Positions 27,315 through 36,600 of a stretch of 64,000 nucleotides of DNA are shown here, piece by piece. The notes beneath the pieces are model-generated. The model was not told where the DNA came from, did no database searches, and saw only the letters and a program-made list of their open reading frames with translations. The first letter of the stretch is position 1. Every line of letters starts with the position of its first letter. The stretch spans positions 2,666,001 through 2,730,000 of the forward strand of contig CP115858.1 of assembly GCA_027920525.1 (NCBI GenBank), written 5' to 3'. This DNA is from Chryseobacterium daecheongense. Lineage in GTDB: Bacteria > Bacteroidota > Bacteroidia > Flavobacteriales > Weeksellaceae. Both the position numbers and the translations under genes were made by a program.

Positions 27315-28837
27315 CCTTTGTTGTTTTTAAAATATTGTTTCACCTCTTCCAGATAAGGGTACATCACCATATCGTCAGAGAATGCCGGGATGATTTTTCT
27401 GATATCATCATATAAGCTTTTTGTTGAAGAGGACACTTTATTCTGGAAACCAAGATATTCGATTGCCTGAACAACTGTGATCGCTTCTATACTTAACACC
27501 TCAAAAGCATTTTCTATTACTTTTCTGCAAATAACCGCTGCATTCGTTCCCATACTTACAATATCCTGGTTATCATTATTGTTAGGAATACTGTGGACAT
27601 ACATAGAATTCGACAGCATCTGGCTTTCAGCAGTAGTAGAAGTAGCTGTAAATTGAACACCCTGCATTCCGAAGTTAAATCCTAATTTTCCTAAATTAAC
27701 AAAAGGAGGTAAAATTTCATTGATCTTGGAATTCAAAAGATAGTTCAATTGTCTTTCTGCAAGCATTGTTAATTTAGTTACGACCAACTTTAGTTTATCC
27801 ATCTCCAGCGAAATGTAATCACCATGGAAGTTTCCACCATGATATACATGTTTATCTTCAACGTTGATGATTGGATTATCATTTGCGGAATTGATCTCAT
27901 TCTCAAGGACTTTCTCTGTGTATTCCAAAGTATCCAGTACAGGTCCCAAAATCTGAGGAACACATCTTAATGAATAATATTCCTGAACCTTTTCTTTAAA
28001 TACTTTTTCCTGCTCTTCGAAGTGGGTATACAAATGATCTTCTCTTTTTCTGATCAGTTTACTGTCAGATAAATGGGCTCTCATTTTTTCAGCAATTTTC
28101 TGCTGTCCATAATGTCTTTTGGTTCCGTTTAAAACCTCTGAGAAATGATCATCATAAGCCTGAACAATCTCATTAATCGCGCAGGAAAGCTTTATGGATA
28201 TTTCAGTAAGCTGGTTCGCTTTATAAGCATTTACAGCTCCGATACCAGACATTACAGAAGTTCCGTTCATTAAAGCTAATCCTTCCCTGATCTCAACTTT
28301 TATCGGCTCTAATCCTTCCGTTTCAAAAACTTTTTTTGTTGGTTGCCTATCTCCTTTATAAAATACTTCCCCTTCACCAATCAGAACCAATGCCAAATGG
28401 GCAAGCTGGACCAAATCCCCACTTGCTCCCACTCCTCCATGTTCAAAAACAAGAGGGATAACATCCCTGTTTATCAATTCTTTAAGTAAATAAACTACAG
28501 AACTATGAACACCGGAATTTCCCAAAGACAAAGTATTAAGTCTCGCCAACATACAAGCCTTAACTTCGGCTGCAGGAAGAGGATTCCCAATTCCTGAAGA
28601 ATGGCTTCTGATCAGGTTATACTGAAGCTGATGGGTGTCTTCATCACTGATTTTAAATTGAGCCATGGGCCCAAAACCTGTATTTACACCATATATTACT
28701 TTATTCTTTGAAAATTCTTTTAAAAACTGAAAGCTTTCTTCCACTCTTGTTAAAAGTGTATCATCCAGTTCTATTTTCTCATTTTCAATAATAATTTTTT
28801 GAAAATCCCTCAGTTCTAAAAAGTTGTCTATTTTCAT
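27311..28837 (-). CDS. Aromatic amino acid ammonia-lyase, probably tyrosine ammonia-lyase
   Basis: 508 residues of the HAL/PAL/TAL family. The MIO cofactor forms from ASG at 138-140 in GGVGASGDL; Tyr49 in YGVNTGFG is the conserved lid tyrosine. The selectivity position reads Ser78-His79, the pair usual in histidine ammonia-lyases, but to my recollection the characterised Flavobacterium johnsoniae tyrosine ammonia-lyase has the same residues in a very similar context. There is no hut gene nearby, and the flexirubin locus needs 4-coumarate, so tyrosine is the likely substrate. It is the first gene of the minus-strand operon. Confidence 0.88.
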   Translation of the reverse strand: MKIDNFLELRDFQKIIIENEKIELDDTLLTRVEESFQFLKEFSKNKVIYGVNTGFGPMAQFKISDEDTHQLQYNLIRSHSSGIGNPLPAAEVKACMLARLNTLSLGNSGVHSSVVYLLKELINRDVIPLVFEHGGVGASGDLVQLAHLALVLIGEGEVFYKGDRQPTKKVFETEGLEPIKVEIREGLALMNGTSVMSGIGAVNAYKANQLTEISIKLSCAINEIVQAYDDHFSEVLNGTKRHYGQQKIAEKMRAHLSDSKLIRKREDHLYTHFEEQEKVFKEKVQEYYSLRCVPQILGPVLDTLEYTEKVLENEINSANDNPIINVEDKHVYHGGNFHGDYISLEMDKLKLVVTKLTMLAERQLNYLLNSKINEILPPFVNLGKLGFNFGMQGVQFTATSTTAESQMLSNSMYVHSIPNNNDNQDIVSMGTNAAVICRKVIENAFEVLSIEAITVVQAIEYLGFQNKVSSSTKSLYDDIRKIIPAFSDDMVMYPYLEEVKQYFKNNKG

Positions 28838-28887
28838 TAATCAGAAGTAATAGTAGATAATTTTATAAAATATTAATTAATTGTCAC

Positions 28888-28895
28888 TAATTTTG
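28888..28895 (+). promoter_or_regulatory. Candidate -7 box for the flavin-dependent oxidoreductase gene
   Basis: TAATTTTG matches the Bacteroidetes -7 consensus TAnnTTTG and lies 40 bases before the ATG at 28936. No convincing -33 TTG was found at the right distance. Confidence 0.45.
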
Positions 28896-28898
28896 CGG

Positions 28899-28906
28899 CA
28901 AAGATA
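28899..28906 (-). promoter_or_regulatory. Candidate -7 box for the ammonia-lyase operon
   Basis: On the minus strand the sequence is TATCTTTG, matching TAnnTTTG, 62 bases before the ammonia-lyase start. A TTTG at 28932-28935 could be the -33 element with a slightly long spacer of 25 bases. It faces the plus-strand box at 28888 with only 3 bases between them. Confidence 0.5.
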
Positions 28907-28935
28907 GAAGTTATTATTAAAATAAAAAATCAAAG

Positions 28936-30189
28936 ATGGGTAAAGAGTTTGTAGACGTTCTTGTAATCGGTGCCGGACCTTCAGGATGTGTATCTTCCTC
29001 ATACTTAAAGAAGAACAACATCAATGTAAAGGTTGTTGAGAAAGCCAGATTCCCAAGATTGGTCGTTGGCGAAAGCCTAATTCCCAGAGTAATGGATCAC
29101 TTTGATGAAGCCGGACTTTTCCCTGCCCTGGACAAAATGAACTTTGAAAAAAAACTGGGAGCCCGCTTCCTGAGAGGTGATGAAGTCTGCCTGTTTGATT
29201 TCAGTGACAAATTCGGAGAAGGTTGGGACTGGACCTGGCAGGTTCCCAGAGCTGATTTTGATAATACACTTGCCAACGAAGTCATCAATAAAGGAATTGA
29301 CCTTGAATTTGAAACAGAAGTAATCGACATCAGGTTTGAAGGAACCGATTCTGTGACCACCGTAAAAAATAAGAATGGCGAGATGAAAGAGATTCATGCA
29401 AAATTCGTTATTGACTCCAGTGGTTATGGAAGGGTATTGCCTCGTTTACTTGATCTGGAAAAACCTTCAAAACTATCTCCTCACTCCGCTATTTTTTCGC
29501 ATGTTGAAGATATCAATAGAGAAACGGGAACGGAAGGAACCTTAATCTCTTTCGATATCATTGAAACTGAAGTATGGCTTTGGGTCATTCCTTTTTCTAA
29601 TGGAAATACAAGCGTAGGAATTGTAGGTCCTACAGATTATATTGAAAAGCTTGCAGAAAATGGTGACACAACGGAAGCTCTCAGAAAAGCAATTTCACTC
29701 TCGGATTATTATGTGAAACGTTTTGGAAACGTAGACTTTATCTTTGAACCTAAAAAACTAGTTGATTACTCTTGCTCTGTAAAAAAACTATACGGTGACG
29801 GGTTCGCCCTTACGGGAAATGCATCAGAATTTTTAGATCCTGTTTTTTCATCGGGGATGGCATTTGCTACAGAATCCGGAATGCTGGCGGCCAAACTTGC
29901 CATCAGACAATTGAACGGGGAAACTATTGACTGGCAAAAAGAATATGCTGATTACATACTATACGGTGTAGATGTTTTTACCACTTATGTAAAAGAATGG
30001 TATACAGGAAACTTACAGGAGCTGTTCTTCCACAGGCCGGAAAACGAAGATGTCAAAAGAAAAATATGTGCAGTCCTGGCGGGTTATGTGTGGAATAAAG
30101 ACAATCCTTTTGTAAAGAAGCACGATACTGTCATAAAAAATCTTGCTAACCTGATTAAAATAGAAAAACAACAACAAGAATTACAATAA
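28936..30189 (+). CDS. FAD-dependent halogenase/hydroxylase-like enzyme of the flexirubin locus
   Basis: 417 residues of the flavin monooxygenase fold. The N-terminus has VLVIGAGPSG (8-17), then the halogenase-type GES at 45-47. A WxWxIP motif, the hallmark of flavin-dependent halogenases, occurs at 214-219 (WLWVIP), and Lys73 in KLGARF sits in the KxGAxF context where halogenases keep their active-site Lys. A second Trp-rich patch is WDWTWQVP at 98-105. It could chlorinate or hydroxylate the aryl ring; some flexirubins are chlorinated. It is transcribed alone between divergent and convergent neighbours. Confidence 0.8.
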   Translation: MGKEFVDVLVIGAGPSGCVSSSYLKKNNINVKVVEKARFPRLVVGESLIPRVMDHFDEAGLFPALDKMNFEKKLGARFLRGDEVCLFDFSDKFGEGWDWTWQVPRADFDNTLANEVINKGIDLEFETEVIDIRFEGTDSVTTVKNKNGEMKEIHAKFVIDSSGYGRVLPRLLDLEKPSKLSPHSAIFSHVEDINRETGTEGTLISFDIIETEVWLWVIPFSNGNTSVGIVGPTDYIEKLAENGDTTEALRKAISLSDYYVKRFGNVDFIFEPKKLVDYSCSVKKLYGDGFALTGNASEFLDPVFSSGMAFATESGMLAAKLAIRQLNGETIDWQKEYADYILYGVDVFTTYVKEWYTGNLQELFFHRPENEDVKRKICAVLAGYVWNKDNPFVKKHDTVIKNLANLIKIEKQQQELQ

Positions 30190-30217
30190 AAAGCGGCCTA
30201 GTTTCAGGCCGCTTTTC
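30188..30217. terminator. Bidirectional terminator between convergent genes
   Basis: GCGGCCT (30193-30199) and AGGCCGC (30206-30212) pair across a 6-base loop with an A run before and T run after. It overlaps the stop region of the halogenase-like gene and can also end the minus-strand ligase transcript. Confidence 0.88.
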
Positions 30218-30247
30218 TATCAGTTTAAAGTACTTTATTTCTTTTAT

Positions 30248-31540
30248 CTATCTCATATCAATAAAAGTAATCGGTTTCCTGCTGTTGGGATTATGTACAA
30301 CTTTAGATAAAGTCTCAAATTCCACAATTTCAATCTTAGGACTTACCCTTAGCTTAGCCCGGAAGTGATCCCGTACTTCGCTTACGAAATTTTCAGACTC
30401 ACTATCCGTACTAATTTTAATGATGATCTCATCCAGCCCGATTTCATTAGATTGAATAACAATCTGATAACATTGTAAATTATTAAAATCATTCAAAATA
30501 TCATTCATTGCAGGTGGATAAAGTGTTGTCCCTTTATATTTGATCATCTGCTGCTTCCTTCCGATCACAGGTCCAAGACGCATGGTGTTACGCCCGCATT
30601 GACAAGGCTCATAATGTGCTTTTACAATATCTCCTGTTTTAAATCGAAGCAATGGTATAGCTTCCACATCCAAAGTAGTAATAGTCAATTCACCACTTTC
30701 ACCTTCCTGTACAGGATTTTCATTATCATCAAGTATTTCTGTAATGATCAGCTCCGGATGCTGATGTCCCCCCACCTGAAACTCACATTCGGTAAATGCC
30801 GTACTCATTTCTGTGGAGGCATATGTAGAAAAAAGTTTAATATTCCATTTCTCCTTGATTTTCTGCGAAAGAATATTATCTGTAAAATCCTGGTTTTTGA
30901 TACTTTCCCCAATACAAACAGCTCCATAAACGCTGGAATTTTTATAATCAATCCCATTCTTTTCTGCATAATCTATCATTTTTAGGAGAAAAGAAGGAAC
31001 TGTGATCAGGTATTTAGGCTTATACCTGAAAATAGAATCCCATTGTAATTCCGGAATTCCAGGTCCCATCCTTACAACACTGACACCCATTTTCCGCAGT
31101 CCCAGAAAATAAGCTAAACCTGCCATAAATCTTTTGTCGATCGTAGTAATCATCTGCACTACATCTCCTTTCTGTACTCCCGCACAAGCAAAAGAAATAG
31201 CTTCATTATAAGCTAACCTTTCGAGATCTTTATCAGATAGCCCAAAGGTTACCGGATCTCCTAAAGTTCCCGAAGTCGTACTGTAATCTACAATCTCCCC
31301 TGGAGGAATACAGAAGAAATCATGGTTATGCTGCTGCAGATCATCCTTTGAGGTGGTAGGAATCTTCCGTAAATCTTCCAAAGATTGAACATCACCACAG
31401 CTGATATTATTTTCTTTAAATAATCTCTGGTAAAACGGCGAATTCTTTTCAAGATAAATTAGAAGTTCCTGAAGTTTTTTTTCCTGAAACTGTTTAATTT
31501 CAGGAAGGTTTGATTTTTCGATTGATGGATAGAATTCCAA
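30248..31540 (-). CDS. Phenylacetate-CoA-ligase-like adenylate-forming enzyme
   Basis: 430 residues, the length of PaaK-type ligases. The ATP-binding loop is STTSGTLGDP at 87-96, and a later GDIVKAHYEPCQCG matches the adenylation-core A8 region with a CxC pair. In this context it most likely activates 4-coumarate (or a chlorinated or hydroxylated form) as the starter for polyene synthesis, on CoA or directly on ACP. The start is TTG at 31540: no in-frame ATG exists upstream before stops. A -7 box lies 20 bases upstream. Confidence 0.85.
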   Translation of the reverse strand: MEFYPSIEKSNLPEIKQFQEKKLQELLIYLEKNSPFYQRLFKENNISCGDVQSLEDLRKIPTTSKDDLQQHNHDFFCIPPGEIVDYSTTSGTLGDPVTFGLSDKDLERLAYNEAISFACAGVQKGDVVQMITTIDKRFMAGLAYFLGLRKMGVSVVRMGPGIPELQWDSIFRYKPKYLITVPSFLLKMIDYAEKNGIDYKNSSVYGAVCIGESIKNQDFTDNILSQKIKEKWNIKLFSTYASTEMSTAFTECEFQVGGHQHPELIITEILDDNENPVQEGESGELTITTLDVEAIPLLRFKTGDIVKAHYEPCQCGRNTMRLGPVIGRKQQMIKYKGTTLYPPAMNDILNDFNNLQCYQIVIQSNEIGLDEIIIKISTDSESENFVSEVRDHFRAKLRVSPKIEIVEFETLSKVVHNPNSRKPITFIDMR

Positions 31541-31559
31541 TGATTTTATTTTTATGTAA

Positions 31560-31567
31560 CAAATTTA
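31560..31567 (-). promoter_or_regulatory. Candidate -7 box for the ligase gene
   Basis: Minus-strand TAAATTTG matches TAnnTTTG and stands 19 bases before the TTG start, predicting a leader of about a dozen bases. Confidence 0.5.
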
Positions 31568-31641
31568 TTAAATAAAATATTGTAGAATGTATTCGGGTAT
31601 AATGTATTCATGATTTTTAATTGTCGTGTATCCCCGACATG

Positions 31642-33324
31642 TTATCTCTGAAATGTAAAAGTTTGTGTATTCATGTTTCCTGCAGTATTGGTTGTTGTCA
31701 CTTTTAGTGTATGTACACCCGAACCTTTAGGACATTTTTCATCAAAAAGATAAACGAAATTATCTTTTATTCTGGCAAAACGAAGCCATTTCCCATCCAG
31801 TTCCGCACGAAATGATTCTACATCTCCAATATCCGTTTTCCCTCTGAGGATCAAAGAACTGCCTGCTATAAGCGCACCTTCTTTCCAGTTTGGAGAAACC
31901 GATGGCACACTATTATCCAAAAGAATTCTCGCTACCCCCAATCTCTTAAATTGTCCTTCGAGATAGCTACCATTCCACTTTCCTTTAATAAACTCTTTAT
32001 CACTTCCATAGTTAAGCTCAATTACCAAGCGGTTCTTTTCTTCATCATTTAATTTCCGGTTGGGTTTTATTTTCAGAGCATAATGATCATGAATGGGAAC
32101 ATAGAGATTGTGTAATATGACAGCATTTGAAACTGCATCCGAATCAGATCTTTCAGACATTTTAAAATTAATTGCGTCATAAAGAGCATTTTTGCTCAAA
32201 TTGATTTCCGCATTCTCTGTTTTTATTGTCCTTGCTTCATTAGGATGTATTGTCTGGGCACCCTCAACTATTCCTTCTGAGGTTTTAATCCATTGGATTT
32301 GGGTTGTTAGCCGACTGGTATTTCCATTAGTATCTTTTAATACAATTTCAATATCATGAATCGCATCATCAGGAAGGTTTATAATCCCATTTGATCCGGA
32401 ACTGTAATCAGAAAGCTTCATTCCCGGTAATACAGACAAATGCTGAATACTCATTTTATCACGAATGAACTTTGCGTAATCGATACAACCATTGATATAA
32501 CGGGTATCATCATAACTCACTTTATCTATTGTAAAGCTGTATATTAATTTATTATCCATCAAAAGCTGTGCTTCATAGATCCCGAGATTAAAACCCTTAT
32601 TAGCTTTATCCACAGCTTTAATGGCTAAGCTCACAACCGGAGAATTGACGTATATGATATTGGCCGTATAAGTATTTCCTGATTTTTTAACAGAGACATC
32701 ATTCGCCCCAGGCTCATAACTACTGAACCGTCTGTCATACCAATACAAACCACTCACTATGGGGGCAACATTGTCCGGAATGTTAAAACCAAACAACAAC
32801 GGATTCAGACACTCTTCCGTTTTTGTATCTCTGATTTCAAAATGCAGATGGGGTCCGGCGGATCCGCCGGTATTTCCACTTAAAGCGATCATCTGCCCTT
32901 TCGCTACAGGAAACTGGCGTGGAGAAAAAGTAATATCCTGCTCCCACTTTTCATCTTTATACTGCATTTCTTTTACGAATGCGTCAAGCTGATCAAAATA
33001 TTTGTTTAAATGGGCATAAACAGTAGTATAACCATTAGGATGTGTAATATAAACAGCATTGCCAAAACCATAGCGTTCAACCTTTATTCTGCTTACATAA
33101 CCTTCCGCAGCAGCTACTACGGGAAGATTTTCCTGACTGTTCGTCCGTATATCCAGCCCCATGTGAAAATGATTTGGCCGTACAGCACCGAAATTAGCCG
33201 CCAGCTGTATCGGGATATTTAAAGGATTTCTAAAGTAGTTTTGAGGATAGCTATTTTGAGCCAGCATCAGGTTCCCGCTCACAAATAAATAATAAGCAAT
33301 AATCTGGAAATGGTTTTCATTCAA
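31642..33324 (-). CDS. Exported M23-family metallopeptidase
   Basis: 560 residues with a signal peptide (YYLFVSGNLMLAQ). The LytM/M23 domain lies in the first third: zinc ligands His54 and Asp58 in NHFHMGLD, His105 in YAHL, and HLHF at 159-162. The zinc set is complete, so an active endopeptidase cutting peptidoglycan cross-bridges is likely. The C-terminal 350 residues are beta-rich, Ig-like and of unknown role. It stands alone between the ligase gene and divergent ileS. Confidence 0.87.
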   Translation of the reverse strand: MNENHFQIIAYYLFVSGNLMLAQNSYPQNYFRNPLNIPIQLAANFGAVRPNHFHMGLDIRTNSQENLPVVAAAEGYVSRIKVERYGFGNAVYITHPNGYTTVYAHLNKYFDQLDAFVKEMQYKDEKWEQDITFSPRQFPVAKGQMIALSGNTGGSAGPHLHFEIRDTKTEECLNPLLFGFNIPDNVAPIVSGLYWYDRRFSSYEPGANDVSVKKSGNTYTANIIYVNSPVVSLAIKAVDKANKGFNLGIYEAQLLMDNKLIYSFTIDKVSYDDTRYINGCIDYAKFIRDKMSIQHLSVLPGMKLSDYSSGSNGIINLPDDAIHDIEIVLKDTNGNTSRLTTQIQWIKTSEGIVEGAQTIHPNEARTIKTENAEINLSKNALYDAINFKMSERSDSDAVSNAVILHNLYVPIHDHYALKIKPNRKLNDEEKNRLVIELNYGSDKEFIKGKWNGSYLEGQFKRLGVARILLDNSVPSVSPNWKEGALIAGSSLILRGKTDIGDVESFRAELDGKWLRFARIKDNFVYLFDEKCPKGSGVHTLKVTTTNTAGNMNTQTFTFQR

Positions 33325-33413
33325 ATGGTTTTTATGTGTTATCTTAAAATTACGAAATTTTGGTTATTTATCAGAAAAGTTAAAACCAAATGATAAAATG
33401 TATAATTTGAAAG

Positions 33414-33432
33414 TGGGCTCTAGCCCATTTTT
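33414..33432 (+). repeat. Small palindrome with T tail, REP-like
   Basis: Six-base arms TGGGCT and AGCCCA with a 2-base centre and a T tract. It looks like a terminator but no plus-strand gene ends here, and it resembles the palindromes at 39421 and 52517. Confidence 0.4.
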
Positions 33433-33616
33433 ATTAATATGAGAATAATTTTAATGAATAAAGGTCATAGAAGTATCCAGTAAAAACCTTAAAAAAGCTC
33501 AATTTTGCATTTCAAAATTCACAAATAATCAATCCCTTTATTTATATTTCTGAAATTGAAGTTTTTAATAGATGATATCAAAATAAAACATGTATTATAA
33601 ACCGACAAAAAATCAC

Positions 33617-33624
33617 TAAATTTG
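33617..33624 (+). promoter_or_regulatory. Candidate -7 box for ileS
   Basis: TAAATTTG fits the TAnnTTTG consensus, 36 bases before the ileS start. The -33 element is not clear. Confidence 0.45.
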
Positions 33625-33659
33625 CCAACTTAATTAATCAACGATATTGAGATAATACA

Positions 33660-36600
33660 ATGAGTCAATTTAAAGAATACAAAAACCTCAACCTTATTGA
33701 TATAGCCGACAATGTTTCGGAATTTTGGAAACAAAATAAAACCTTCAATAAAAGTGTTGAAATTCGCGAAGGTAGCCCTGAGTTTGTATTTTATGAAGGT
33801 CCGCCTTCAGCAAACGGTATGCCCGGGATTCACCATGTAATGGCAAGAGCGTTGAAAGATATTTTCTGCCGTTACCAGACTCAGAACGGTAAACAGGTTT
33901 TCCGTAAAGCGGGTTGGGATACACACGGGCTTCCTGTGGAGCTTGGTGTTGAAAAGGAACTAGGAATTACGAAAGAGGATATTGGCAAAAAGATTTCTAT
34001 TGAAGATTATAATAAAGCATGTCGTGAAGCGGTAATGCGTTATACAGACGTGTGGAATAACCTTACAGAAAAAATAGGATATTGGGTGGATCTTGATGAT
34101 CCATATATTACCTATAAATCAAAATATATGGAGACCGTTTGGTGGTTACTAAAACAATTATACAACAAAGAGTTGTTGTATAAAGGTTATACGATCCAGC
34201 CTTATTCTCCAAAAGCAGGTACAGGACTTTCTTCACATGAGTTGAACCAGCCCGGAACATACCGTGATGTTTCGGATACCACCATAGTAGCTCAATTCAG
34301 AGTAAAAAAAGAAACCAGTGATTTGTTCAACGATGTAGAAGGTAATGTAGACATCCTGGCCTGGACCACTACTCCATGGACGCTGCCTTCAAATACTGCT
34401 CTTGCTGTAGGAAGAGACATTGAATACGTTGTTGTTAAAACTTTCAACCAATATACTTTTGAGCCTGTAACGGTTGTGTTGGCAAGAGTTCTTTTGGAAA
34501 AGAACTTTGGTAAAAAATATGTAGCAGGAACAGCGGAAGATTTTGCCAACTATACATCGGAGAGCAAAACAATCCCTTACCAGATTCTGAAAGAGTTTAA
34601 CGGAGAAAAGTTAGCAGGAACTCAGTATGAGCAGCTCATCCCATGGTTTACGCCGTCTGAAACCCCTGAAAAGGCATTCAGAGTGATCATCGGTGATTTT
34701 GTGACAACTGAAGACGGTACCGGTATCGTTCATATCGCTCCAACTTTTGGTGCGGATGACGCCAGAGTTGCTAAAGAGGCAGGTATTCCTCCAATGTTGG
34801 TAAAAGATGAAAACGACAATCTTGTTCCGTTAGTAGATCTGCAGGGTAGATTTATAAAAGGAGAAAATGTTCCGGAAGTATTCTCAGGAAAGTATATCAA
34901 AAATGAATATTATGATGACGGGACCGCTCCTGAAAAATCTTGGGATGTTCATTTGGCAATTGTATTAAAAGAAGAGAATAAAGCTTTCAAAGTAGAGAAA
35001 TACGTCCACAGTTATCCTCATTGCTGGAGAACTGACAAACCTGTATTATATTACCCATTGGATTCGTGGTTTGTAAAAATGACAGCCGTAAAAGACCGCC
35101 TGGTGAATCTGAACAAGGAGATCAACTGGAAGCCAAAAGCTACCGGAGAAGGACGTTTTGCCAACTGGTTAGAAAATGTTAATGACTGGAACCTTTCACG
35201 TTCCCGTTACTGGGGTATTCCATTACCTATCTGGAGAACAGATGACCTGAAAGAAGAGATAGTAATCGGTTCTGTAGAAGAACTATACAACGAGATCGAA
35301 AAATCCGTTGAAAAAGGATTCATGAAAGAAAATCCTTTCAAAGGGTTTGAAATAGGAAACATGACGGAAGAAAACTACTCTTTGGTAGATCTGCATAAAA
35401 ATGTGGTAGACAAAGTTGTTTTGGTATCTGCATCAGGAAAACCTATGAATCGTGAAAGCGACCTGATCGATGTATGGTTTGACTCAGGCTCTATGCCTTA
35501 TGCCCAATTGCATTACCCTTTTGAAAATAAAGAATTAATAGACAATAAAAAGGCCTTTCCGGCGGACTTCATTGCCGAAGGTGTGGATCAGACCCGTGGT
35601 TGGTTCTATACCCTTCACGCAATCGGAACAGCCGTTTTTGATTCAGTTGCTTATAAAAATGTTATGAGTAACGGACTTGTTCTGGATAAAAACGGTCAGA
35701 AAATGTCTAAGCGTTTAGGTAATGCGGTAGATCCGTTTGAAACTCTTTCCGTTTATGGCCCGGATGCTACACGTTGGTACATGATCTCCAACGCAAATCC
35801 TTGGGAGAATTTGAAATTTGATATTGAGGGCATCGATGAGGTAAGAAGAAAATTCTTCGGAACCCTTTATAATACTTATTCCTTCTTTGCATTATATGCG
35901 AATGTGGATGGATTCAATTATTCAGAAAAGGATGTGGAAAACCGTCCGGAAATAGACAGATGGATCCTTTCCGAACTGAACCTTTTAATTAAAGAGGTTA
36001 AAGCATTCTACGAGGATTATGAACCTACAAGAGTAGCAAGAGCGATAAGTAATTTTGTAAATGACAACTTAAGTAACTGGTATGTAAGATTATGCAGAAG
36101 ACGTTTCTGGAAAGGAGACTACTCCGATGACAAGATCTCCGCTTACCAGACTTTATATACATGTCTTGAGGTAGTTGCTAAATTATCCGCACCAATTGCT
36201 CCGTTCTTTATGGATCAGTTGTATCAGGATCTGAATAAGGTAACAGGAAAAGAAAACTGTGATTCAATACACCTTACAGATTTTCCGGTTGCTGATGAAA
36301 GTTTAATCGATCAGGATCTGGTTGAAAAAACCCATTTAGCACAGCAAATCACAAGCATGGTATTCTCTCTTAGAAAAAAAGAGAATGTAAAAGTACGCCA
36401 GCCTTTACAAAAGGTATTGGTTCCTGTATTAGATTCCAAAGCTGAAGAACAGATTCTTGCAGTTGCGGAACTGATCAAACAGGAAGTGAATGTAAAAGAA
36501 TTACAATTAATCAATGCAGAAGAAGCTTCTCATTTAATTGTAAAGCAAATTAAACCGAACTTTAAGGCATTAGGCCCTAAATTAGGGAAGGATATGAAAG

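Larger units (their letters stand above)
1..31540. other. Flexirubin-type pigment biosynthetic locus
   Basis: This span collects the genes expected for a flexirubin: darA and darB for the dialkylresorcinol, an aromatic amino acid ammonia-lyase and a CoA ligase-like enzyme for the aryl starter, ketosynthases, a ketoreductase, hotdog dehydratases and two acyl carrier proteins for the polyene, plus an ABC exporter, acyltransferases and outer-envelope lipoproteins. It is built as a plus-strand operon (1-15683), a minus-strand operon (28837 to 19559) and two single genes at the right end. The segment 15685-19302 does not obviously belong. The left boundary lies outside the window. Assignment rests on family recognition and co-location, not on chemistry. 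Confidence 0.9.
33325..33659. other. Divergent intergenic region upstream of ileS
   Basis: A 335-base AT-rich spacer between the M23 gene and ileS. It contains a short palindrome, TGGGCT-CT-AGCCCA at 33414-33427 followed by TTTTT, and a -7-like box at 33617. No coding potential was seen. Confidence 0.6.
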
